Part shown: positions 8,401 through 12,839 of the stretch, piece after piece
Layout: the number at the start of each line of letters is the position of its first letter
How positions within the stretch are numbered: position 1 is the stretch's first letter
Assembly (NCBI GenBank): GCA_028565715.1
Contig: JAOXYC010180468.1
Location: 1-12,839 of the forward strand
Direction: 5' to 3'
Length of the DNA stretch: 12,839 nt
Source of the DNA: Phoronis pallida
Taxonomy: Eukaryota > Phoronida > Phoronidae
Program-made: the position numbers and the translations under genes
The notes under the pieces: generated by a model
The model's input: the letters and a program-made list of their open reading frames with translations, nothing else
Databases searched by the model: none
What the model was told of the DNA's origin: nothing

Positions 8401-11400
8401 ACTATAAATTTTTTCATTTGATTCCAGGAAATCATCACAATAAATCGTGAGTTTAAGTGCTGTGCTGGTTGTAACTGTTGTGCGGGTATGGATTGCTGTG
8501 CCATGGAGATCACCATAGAATCACCACCAGGACAGGTGGTTGGTTACGCTAAACAGATGTGAGTTCAATAACTTGGCATTTTTATTATAAGTTCTAATAT
8601 TATTCAAGCCAGGCCGATTAGCTCAGTTGGTAGAGCGTCGGACTCATAACTGAAAGGTTGTGGGTTCGGATCCCGCCCCGGGCAGTCCGTTGTGTTCTTG
8701 AGCAAGACACTTTACTGGCATTGCTCCAGTCGACTCAGCTGGGAATGAGTACCGGCTACGGTCGGGAAGTAACCTGCGATAGACTAGCGTCCTGTCCAGG
8801 GGGAGTTGCCCAACTCTCATCCGCTCACGCTACAGAAACCGGGATAGCATCCAGCCCTATGCGCCATTAGGCACGAAGAAGGATTTACTTTTTTTTATCA
8901 TATTAAGTTCTTATATTATTACCAAGACAGTAAGTGTATAATAGAAATTGCAGAAAAATTAAAAAGGTTACCTGACTAACCTGTCTCCATTGTTTGACAG
9001 CTGTTTTGATCTATTGACCTCTTTGGGCTGATAAATATCAATGAAATGTTTTGTATTTTATCTTACTAAACAAAACGTGAAGGCAACTATATGCGATGTT
9101 CATGGGGAAGATAATTTTGAAAAGACTAAAACAATTGCTGAAAACAGCAGCTTAAATTTTTAAAACTATGAAAGTCCTTTTTAATCAATCGACCCTAACT
9201 CACTCAATTTTCCTGCAGTGATCATGATTTGTTTGCATGTGTTCATCTTAAACACATACATTGCTACTTATGAATGTCGAATTATCAATTATTGAAGGTA
9301 GTTATTCGTTCAGATGAATGTAAGGATTCAATTTGTAACAACAACTCTAACGTAATTGACCTCATTCAATAGTTGATGATTTCACATTCGTAAGTAGCGA
9401 TGTATAACTTTAAGTTTATATTGTCCACAGGCAGAGTTGTCTGGCACCAAAGTATAAAATCATGGATGCCAATGGGCAGACAGTGTTAACATGTGAAGGA
9501 CCTGTGTGCATCTGCCAGGGACCATGCTGTACTATGGATCAAGAATTTATTGTAAGTTTCACTTTTAGTGTAAATATAAAAACGAACACAATATTCTTTA
9601 GACGTGACATGTTTTATGACTCTCCAAGTCACATTCTCAAACGTACAATGCACATATACATAAATGATACCAAAACGAGGACGGTTCTAAAAGTTTCCCG
9701 CCAATTTACAACAGTATAGACAAGTGCGTGCCAATAGGTGGTGCTCACAATAAACCAACTAAACATTAAGACTACTAACTGGCCCCGATTACGGACTAAA
9801 GTTTCACAATCTGAAAACAAATCCAACAAATTGTCTTACTAATTTGAAAAAGAAAAAAAATATTCGAATAAATGATGCTCATTTCATTTCTCAAATTGTA
9901 TTAGGAATGTTCCCAATGAAAAAAAAGCATTGAAAGTCGTGTCTGATGCCAACCTCTTTCTTCATATTCATGATTAGACTTTGGATTGAGGCACAATCCA
10001 GGGACTATAAAAGACTTTCATTTCTCCTTTCTAGATTTCTCTTTCATGATATTTGAGAATATATTTTAATGATTTAAACACCACCTTCATGAGACAGACT
10101 TTTCAGTTCTTTTTACAGGATGACAATGAAAACAATTGTTGATGGTTTGAAACTTTATAAAAGCTCAAACCCATGCGTGATAATTCAGGCTCAAACCCAT
10201 GCGTGATAATTCAGGCTCAAACCCATGCGTGATAATTCAGGCTCAAACCCATGCGTGATAATTCAGGCTCAAAGTAACCCATGCGTGATAATTCTTCAAT
10301 GAATGTTTTGTTTCTAGGTGCGGTCAGCTGATGAACAGCATGATGTTGGTAAAATCAGTAAACAGTGGAGCGGTCTAGTGAAAGAGTACTTCACACAGGC
10401 GGACAACTTTGGAGTGACATGTGAGTTACCAGTCTTAAAATAACATGTTTTGTTGGTTATTTCAAGAAACAGTGGTTACCTGCTATTAGTATTTCGTTGA
10501 TGACGTCATCTTGGGCAGAAAATTCCACATTTTACTTTCGCCTAAAATGTTATATATTGGCAGCAAAAGAAAGTTGTCTTACAAAATTCAGCGCATTTGT
10601 TTTTGAAAAGTGGGTTCTTGTTTGTGAGATACAATATTAAATAAAAAATACCTTATATGAGGCACAAACATCCTTATTAAAGACTTGTGTTACCACTTAA
10701 AGTTCCAAGCACTTAACTCAAAGGGACAGCATTGTAATGTATAAATCTAACAAGATGTGAAATATCTGTGATCATTGCAATGGTATCTTTACAAAAAGTA
10801 TGTTATTCTTTATTTCAGTTCCCATGGATTTAGATGTGAAAATCAAGGCCACCATGCTGGGATTAGTATTCCTTATTGTAAGTACTAAAGTCCCCCGCAC
10901 ACCTAACGCGATTTCCGCGCGGCAATCACGCCAAGGGGGCAATCGCGGTGAGTTGGTACACCCTCACACCTAGTGCGATGGCCGTCCAACATTAAAGCTG
11001 CAGATTCTCAATATACTCAATAGAGGCGCTATTTGCAATAATAACCGGGTCACATGACTTAGAAGCACTGTAGCGCATGCTATGGTTCCCCGCACACTTA
11101 GCACCAATGTTGCTGAGCGTAAAACGAGATCAAACATGATAGATGTTCATCGCGATTGCCGCATCACAATTGCCGCAGAAAAGGGTGCCCGCACACCCAG
11201 CTCGATCGCCGCATCGCGATCACTCCGCTAGGTGTGTGGGTGGCTTAACAATCTCTTCAATTTATTAAATCTCATCATTAAAAAGTTAGATAAATACTCA
11301 TAACAAGGGCGGCAGTCATGATCCTGAACGAAGGATGCGAATTTAAAGAAATAAAATCAAACTAAACGACTGTAAATCAAAGTTATATTTCGGGCTTAAA

Positions 11401-11905
11401 AGAAATCTTTTTTAAACAAACAGAAACATCATTTTGTTTTACATTACTAGCCTAGTTTCCAAAGTTAACCATAATTGCTGATGTTGAATGTGTTCTTGAT
11501 CTTGGTAGTTCATGTGCCCAACAGCATGACCCATTCCTTTTAATAATGGGGACAAAAGGATAGGGCTCTGTGGAAACCAAAGAATTGTTGCATAATTTTT
11601 CAAAATCGTTTTCAGTAAAAGTTTCAGTTGTACCAACTCTACCTTCATCAGAGCTTCTATAGGTGTGGAGTTAAGGATATCTTCTCACAAAAATCTAAAT
11701 GTTCTGTGAAGCAGGGGAAAAATGCAATTTTTAGTTTTCTAAAGCATGCCATTGCATTTCTGGTGTACGGATGAGACTATGTGTGGAATGAGAAATGCGA
11801 TTTGAAAAAAAGGTTTTGTTACAGTTTTGAGTTCATTTCTTTAGCTTACTTTTCTCTTTCCAGGACTTCATGTTTTTTGAGCAGAAACAAAACAACAACA
11901 ATTAA
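2375..11905 (+). CDS. PLSCR: Phospholipid scramblase (PLSCR family), 11 coding exons, 344 aa
   Basis: Spliced model join(2375..2408, 2755..2796, 4154..4372, 5157..5285, 5555..5632, 7220..7296, 8428..8558, 9431..9551, 10318..10420, 10819..10877, 11864..11905) totals 1035 nt and reads 344 codons plus TAA with no frame break. All borders are GT..AG. Family members are single-pass membrane proteins implicated in calcium-triggered mixing of phospholipids between leaflets; human PLSCR1 also has nuclear roles. Visible in order: Gly/Pro/Tyr/Gln-rich region at 1-108 with two PPxY motifs (18-21, 34-37); the family block [12 protein letters not shown] at 118-129; the core at 130-300 with CC pairs at 176-177, 204-205, 210-211, 216-217 and 269-270; [10 protein letters not shown] at 288-297, matching the PLSCR1 importin-binding segment; an EF-hand-like loop at 304-315; a hydrophobic helix at about 320-336; and a polar Asn-rich tail. 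Length is near the human PLSCR1 size. The start is the first in-frame ATG of its exon, but an upstream untranslated exon is implied. Assignment to one vertebrate paralogue is not possible here. Confidence 0.95.
2755..2796 (+). CDS. PLSCR: Scramblase coding exon 2 (residues 12-25)
   Basis: A 42-nt micro-exon with acceptor TTATTAG and donor gtaact, phase 1 on both sides. It encodes a Gly/Pro/Tyr stretch holding PPVY (18-21), a possible WW-domain ligand of the kind noted in human PLSCR1. Because its length is a multiple of three, skipping it leaves the frame intact. Confidence 0.82.
2797..4153 (+). other. Intron 2, no gene recognised
   Basis: This 1357-nt intron is AT-rich. It contains a 12-bp inverted repeat AATCAATTAACT (3059-3070 and 3104-3115), an AAAT microsatellite (about 3268-3284), and a small hairpin TAATTAAAAAG/CTTTTTAATTA (about 3401-3434). 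Open frames of 65-101 codons at 3494-3811 on both strands show no known domain. Confidence 0.6.
4154..4372 (+). CDS. PLSCR: Scramblase coding exon 3, Gly-Tyr-Pro-Gln repeat domain (residues 26-98)
   Basis: A 219-nt exon, phase 1 to phase 1, with acceptor TTTCAG and donor gtagta. It encodes about 70 residues built from repeats of QGYGGPPP and QGYGQP, ending in GMQQ. PPGY at 34-37 is a PPxY motif and many PxxP motifs could bind SH3 domains. Proline-rich N-terminal regions of this kind occur in vertebrate PLSCR1. The repeats are also visible in the DNA (about 4206-4340), so copy number may vary. The reading frame stays open past the donor to 4644, but that part lies in a MITE and is not expected in the mature protein. 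Confidence 0.93.
4404..4779. mobile_element. hAT-like MITE in intron 3 with 8-bp target duplication
   Basis: Perfect 12-bp terminal inverted repeats TAGTGGTCGGAC/GTCCGACCACTA bound a 376-bp element. It is flanked by perfect direct repeats CTAATCAT (4396-4403 and 4780-4787). An 8-bp duplication of the form nTnnnnAn is characteristic of hAT-superfamily transposition. Sub-terminal sequence is also partly palindromic, with several CTCGAGCGCT-type motifs. There is no transposase, so the element is non-autonomous. It starts 31 bases after the exon 3 donor and adds an in-frame read-through tail if intron 3 is retained. Confidence 0.85.
5157..5285 (+). CDS. PLSCR: Scramblase coding exon 4, start of conserved core (residues 99-141)
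   Basis: A 129-nt exon, phase 1 to phase 1, donor gtaaag. It encodes WMQKP followed by the family signature [12 protein letters not shown] and the segment [10 protein letters not shown], closely like vertebrate PLSCR. The acceptor is ambiguous: AG at 5155-5156 follows a strong pyrimidine tract, and AG at 5164-5165 lies nine bases later in the same phase. Using the second would drop residues A100, T101 and G102 only. Confidence 0.95.
5438..5499. repeat. Near-perfect 30-bp inverted repeat with 2-nt loop, intron 4
   Basis: The arms 5438-5467 and 5470-5499 are complementary at all but one position, giving a tight hairpin. It lies 55 bases upstream of exon 5. It could be a foldback remnant or a transcribed hairpin; no flanking target duplication was seen. 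Confidence 0.85.
5555..5632 (+). CDS. PLSCR: Scramblase coding exon 5 (residues 142-167)
   Basis: A 78-nt exon, phase 1 to phase 1, acceptor TTTTTACAG, donor gtaagc. The product matches the family block recognised as F-x-x-F-E-T-x-N-x-Y-x-I-K-N-S-x-G-Q followed by Y-F-A. It is the early beta-strand part of the scramblase fold. Confidence 0.95.
6083..6221. mobile_element. Diverged foldback element in intron 5
   Basis: The left arm (about 6083-6143) begins CATGGGAG and the right arm (about 6170-6220) ends CTCCCATA. The arms share blocks such as ATATTACAT, GAAGTCATGG, TATGTT and TTTCTCAAAA in inverted order, with small indels. No target duplication was found, so the ends are approximate. Confidence 0.6.
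6464..7107. mobile_element. CAGTG-ended DNA transposon remnant in intron 5, hAT-like
   Basis: The left end CAGTGTTGGCGCTA and the right end, read inverted as CAGTGTTCGCGTTA, match at 12 of 14 positions and are flanked by ATTATT on both sides (6458-6463 and 7108-7113). CAGTG termini occur in many hAT elements. The flanking repeat is 6 bp rather than the usual 8 bp, so class assignment is tentative. The interior is asymmetric; a 65-codon frame at 6491-6688 has no domain I can name. Confidence 0.55.
7220..7296 (+). CDS. PLSCR: Scramblase coding exon 6 (residues 168-193)
   Basis: A 77-nt exon, phase 1 to phase 0. The acceptor is CATTACAG. It encodes a Cys-containing segment with RQCCGP (174-179) and then ITDNMNQ, matching the vertebrate block CCGP...DNMGQ. 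The donor CAG|gttaaa is weak by consensus, having T at +3 and A at +5, but the join to exon 7 (NQ|EIITI) fits the family exactly. A foldback element begins eleven bases after the splice point. Confidence 0.92.
7308..7529. mobile_element. Foldback element A at the 5' end of intron 6
   Basis: Long inverted arms, 7307-7393 and 7407-7491, share a perfect outer 17 bp (AGTAGATTAAAACGATG) and are otherwise similar with a few gaps, around a 13-base spacer. A non-palindromic 38-base tail follows (7492-7529). The whole is bracketed by a perfect 14-bp direct repeat, CAGGTTAAATCAAA, at 7294-7307 and 7530-7543. The left copy is the exon 6 splice donor itself, so the insertion duplicated the donor. No coding capacity. 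Confidence 0.75.
8131..8395. mobile_element. Foldback element B at the 3' end of intron 6
   Basis: Arms 8131-8213 and 8266-8347 agree at about 78 of 83 aligned positions, starting GCTTGAATAAAAACAAC. A 48-base non-palindromic tail follows. A perfect 12-bp direct repeat, CAAATACTATAA, lies at 8119-8130, touching the left arm, and at 8396-8407, after the tail. Arm-spacer-arm-tail order and repeat placement match element A, though the sequences differ. The right repeat is 20 bases before the exon 7 acceptor, in branch-point territory. Confidence 0.75.
8428..8558 (+). CDS. PLSCR: Scramblase coding exon 7, cysteine cluster (residues 194-236 and two bases of 237)
   Basis: A 131-nt exon, phase 0 to phase 2, acceptor GATTCCAG, donor gtgagt. 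It encodes the cysteine cluster [16 protein letters not shown] (202-217). This is the counterpart of the CCCPCC region that is palmitoylated in human PLSCR1, so lipid modification here is likely by homology. It is followed by [18 protein letters not shown], matching the family block EIEI...PPG...GYV. Confidence 0.95.
8605..8904 (+). mobile_element. tRNA-derived SINE with target-site duplications, intron 7
   Basis: The head (about 8612-8685) resembles a tRNA with a CAT anticodon loop. It has a pol III A box TAGCTCAGTTGG (8619-8630) and B box GGTTCGGATCC (8663-8673). The acceptor stem does not pair, so it is not a working tRNA. A body of about 200 bases follows (including CTTGAGCAAGACACTTTACT and AAGTAACCTGCGATAGACT), then a T-rich tail. 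Flanks AAGTTCTAATATTATT (8589-8604) and AAGTTCTTATATTATT (8905-8920) are 16-bp target duplications with one mismatch. The element lies in the gene's sense direction. The body resembles tRNA-SINEs widespread in aquatic animals; I do not assign a family name. Confidence 0.88.
9247..9414. mobile_element. Foldback element abutting the exon 8 acceptor
   Basis: The left arm starting CTTAA at 9247 and the right arm ending TTAAG at 9414 share inverted blocks including GCTACTTA, GAATGT, ATCAA and TATTGAA. Identity is about 80 to 85 percent over the outer 50 bases and lower toward the centre. The element ends 16 bases before exon 8. No target duplication was identified. Confidence 0.65.
9431..9551 (+). 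CDS. PLSCR: Scramblase coding exon 8 (residues 237-277)
   Basis: A 121-nt exon completing codon 237 and ending in phase 0; acceptor GTCCACAG, donor gtaagt. It encodes C-L-A-P-K-Y-K-I (240-247), then [12 protein letters not shown] and GPCC...DQEF, equivalent to the vertebrate CLPKF...GPCVVCSCC...F block. The open frame runs past the donor to 9719, but that is intronic repeat sequence. Confidence 0.95.
9602..9715 (+). repeat. Diverged relative of foldback element B in intron 8
   Basis: CGTGACATGTTT at 9602, then TCTCCA, ATTCTCAAAC, TACAATG and ACA, follow the same order as the left arm of element B (8161-8210). Further on, CAGTATAG (about 9711-9718) also occurs in the element B spacer, and ACCAAAAC with GAGGAC recalls its right arm. 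It looks like a degraded copy whose arms no longer pair well. Confidence 0.5.
10163..10294. repeat. 26-bp minisatellite, five copies, against the exon 9 acceptor
   Basis: Four identical units of GCTCAAACCCATGCGTGATA plus ATTCAG (start 10163, 10189, 10215, 10241) are followed by a fifth with a 4-base GTAA insertion after GCTCAAA, ending at 10294. Each full unit carries GATAATTCAG, that is a branch-point-like TAAT followed by an AG. The array ends 23 bases upstream of exon 9. Confidence 0.95.
10318..10420 (+). CDS. PLSCR: Scramblase coding exon 9, start of calcium loop (residues 278-311)
   Basis: A 103-nt exon, phase 0 to phase 1, acceptor TTTGTTTCTAG, donor gtgagt. It encodes [10 protein letters not shown] (288-297), matching the non-classical nuclear import segment of human PLSCR1, and then F-T-Q-A-D-N-F-G, the first part of the EF-hand-like calcium loop. 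The first loop position is Gln304, where human PLSCR1 has Asp273. A 26-bp minisatellite ends only 23 bases before the exon. Confidence 0.95.
10421..10818 (+). other. Intron 9, nothing recognised
   Basis: A 398-nt AT-rich intron with canonical borders. No repeat, RNA gene or open frame of note was seen. Confidence 0.6.
10819..10877 (+). CDS. PLSCR: Scramblase coding exon 10, membrane helix (residues 312-331)
   Basis: A 59-nt exon, phase 1 to phase 0, acceptor TATTTCAG, donor gtaagt. It encodes [20 protein letters not shown], matching the vertebrate FPLDLDVKMKA block and most of the single membrane helix. Asp315 fills the last position of the calcium loop. Confidence 0.95.
10889..11245. mobile_element. 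MITE with TAA duplication (PIF/Harbinger-compatible), intron 10
   Basis: The left end AGTCCCCCGCACACCTA and the right end, inverted AGCCACCCACACACCTA, match at 14 of 17 positions. TAA flanks both sides (10886-10888 and 11246-11248), the 3-bp duplication type expected of PIF/Harbinger. The 357-bp interior is much richer in CG than its surroundings and repeats a CACACCTA-like motif followed by a CGAT-like motif (about 10896, 10964, 11091 and 11190). It begins 11 bases after the exon 10 donor. No transposase. Confidence 0.7.
11250..11863 (+). other. Remainder of intron 10, no gene recognised
   Basis: AT-rich sequence ending in a good pyrimidine tract and CAG before exon 11. A minus-strand frame of 69 codons (11439-11648) shows no domain or splice context that I can support. 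Confidence 0.55.
11864..11905 (+). CDS. PLSCR: Scramblase coding exon 11, C-terminus (residues 332-344 and stop)
   Basis: The acceptor is CTCTTTCCAG. The exon encodes D-F-M-F-F-E, the near-invariant end of the scramblase helix, and then a polar tail QKQNNNN and TAA. The tail is encoded by an AAC/CAA microsatellite that contains the stop codon region, so tail length could vary between individuals. Confidence 0.94.
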   Translation, partial: DFMFFEQKQNNNN

Positions 11906-12055
11906 ACAAGGTGTGAGGACTGTGTAACTTATCACAATGATTCACCAAACGAAAGCCATGACCAGTACATTTCACCAAGCTTATTGATTGTTTCTACATG
12001 TTATAGTGTAACATATATGATTGTACAAAATTAGTTCATCATGTGATAATTGTAA
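11906..12055 (+). other. Proximal 3'UTR of the scramblase gene
   Basis: Sequence directly after the TAA. No AATAAA was found between here and the window end, so the cleavage site is not placed. An ATTAAA overlaps the stop codon (11901-11906). Confidence 0.6.
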
Positions 12056-12420
12056 AAGATACTGTCTCCTTGTTACGGTTGGTTTCGATCTGGTGTCAAC
12101 ATTCAAAACAATTAGAAATTTTGTGTATGAGTCTTTTGATGAACATGACTAACTTACTGTCAGAGACATCTAAGTAAAAAAAATCAAAAATAGCTGTAAG
12201 GGGTGATTTGAGAGCTTTTTATCCAAAAAAGTCGAACTGGGGCTTAAGCAAGGGTTTGATTTGGATACAAAAAGCTCCCAAAAGCCCCATTACATATTTT
12301 TTTGAATTCTTTTACTAAAATGCAATTAATTTAGTTATGTTCATTCAAGACTCATACACAAAATTTCTAGTTGATTTGAATTTTGACGCCAGATCGGGAC
12401 CAAAGAGGAGACAGTATCTT
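12056..12420. mobile_element. 365-bp palindromic MITE downstream of the stop codon
   Basis: The ends AAGATACTGTCTCC and GGAGACAGTATCTT are perfect inverted repeats. They are flanked by TAA (12053-12055 and 12421-12423). The outer 90 or so bases of each arm pair well, for example across AGAAATTTTGTGTATGAGTC, and further blocks (AGCTTTTT, GGGGCTT) pair near the centre, which contains GCTTAAGC. It lies 151 bases after the stop, so it may be in the 3'UTR. Confidence 0.8.
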
Positions 12421-12764
12421 TAAGAAAATGGCATTGCTCTCTATCTGTATCAGGATGTTAAGATAACATCCCAAAGTGTACAGCTCACTTTTTCAAAATC
12501 CATTCACTAGAAAAAGATTTTTGCATGTGCTTTTAGATGTAAATGTCATTGAAAATTAGTTTAAGTTTTGGGTCCCTGAACTAAATAGCCAGAAAACCAC
12601 TGGTCCTAAATACTCAAATCATAAATAATTGTTTTTCCAATCAAAACCCTTGCGATGAATTACCCCTTTGTTTTTGTTTTGACCCTAGGAACTACTTTAA
12701 GCCTCACCATACAATCATGGGCATTCAATAGATTGCAGAATTTGACTCAAATGATAAAATCCAA

Positions 12765-12839
12765 TACCGTATTCTCCCTAATAAGCGCCCAGGGCGCTTG
12801 GAAAATTCGGAAATGGGGAAGGGGGCGCTTATTTGGAAG
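12765..12839. mobile_element. Start of a repeat with GGGCGCTTATT motifs, cut by the window edge
   Basis: TACCGTATTCTCCCTAATAA followed by GCGCCC is mirrored within the visible part by GGGGGCGCTTATTTGG, giving an inverted pair of AATAAGCGCCC motifs. This pattern is typical of a short DNA-transposon-derived repeat common in invertebrate genomes. Its other end is outside the window. Confidence 0.5.

Noticed and set aside
8612-8685. Functional tRNA gene with CAT anticodon
   Set aside because: The acceptor stem ends do not pair and a SINE body, T-rich tail and 16-bp target duplications surround it; it is the head of a SINE.
8658-8870. 70-codon frame as a protein gene
   Set aside because: It lies entirely in the SINE body and has no protein-like features.
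10163-10294. CRISPR-like array
   Set aside because: Units are contiguous 26-bp tandem repeats with no spacers, in an animal intron; it is a minisatellite.
11439-11648. Minus-strand 69-codon frame in intron 10
   Set aside because: No domain, no promoter or splice support; possibly an old repeat fragment but not demonstrable.
11901-11906. ATTAAA as the polyadenylation signal
   Set aside because: It overlaps the stop codon; cleavage 10-30 bases later would leave almost no 3'UTR, and no transcript evidence is available.

Overview
The window is animal genomic DNA. It has short phase-consistent exons split by AT-rich introns with GT..AG borders, and it carries a tRNA-derived SINE and several non-autonomous DNA-transposon (MITE-like) insertions. 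The main gene encodes a phospholipid scramblase (PLSCR family). Gene structure, repeat content and a Gly/Tyr/Pro/Gln-rich N-terminus suggest an invertebrate, perhaps a marine deuterostome, but the species cannot be fixed from this sequence.

Layout. Positions 1-700 hold short GTACCC repeats at the left edge and, on the minus strand, a convincing first coding exon (402-560) of an unidentified lysine-rich nuclear protein. Inverted CCAAT and E2F-like sites lie just upstream of that exon. Positions about 700-2356 are non-coding; they hold a (TTA)n microsatellite, a GC-rich low-complexity patch and presumably the promoter and untranslated first exon of the scramblase gene, which could not be placed. 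Positions 2375-11905 hold eleven plus-strand coding exons that join without a frame break into a 344-residue protein. In order it has a proline-rich N-terminal region, the scramblase core with cysteine clusters, an EF-hand-like calcium loop, one C-terminal membrane helix and a short polar tail. Positions 11906-12839 are 3' flank or 3'UTR with one long palindromic element and the start of another repeat.

The introns are unusually full of foldback DNA: a hAT-like MITE with an 8-bp duplication (4404-4779), a hairpin (5438-5499), a foldback (6083-6221), a CAGTG-ended element (6464-7107), two foldbacks sharing one architecture at the two ends of intron 6 (7308-7529 and 8131-8395), a SINE (8605-8904), a foldback against the exon 8 acceptor (9247-9414), a 26-bp minisatellite against the exon 9 acceptor (10163-10294) and a Harbinger-compatible MITE (10889-11245). 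The most interesting case is the element in the first bases of intron 6. Its 14-bp flanking repeat copies the 5' splice site, and its right end supplies a matching 3' splice site, so it could act as a zero-length exon for two-step (recursive) splicing. No operon-like or defence-like system is present.
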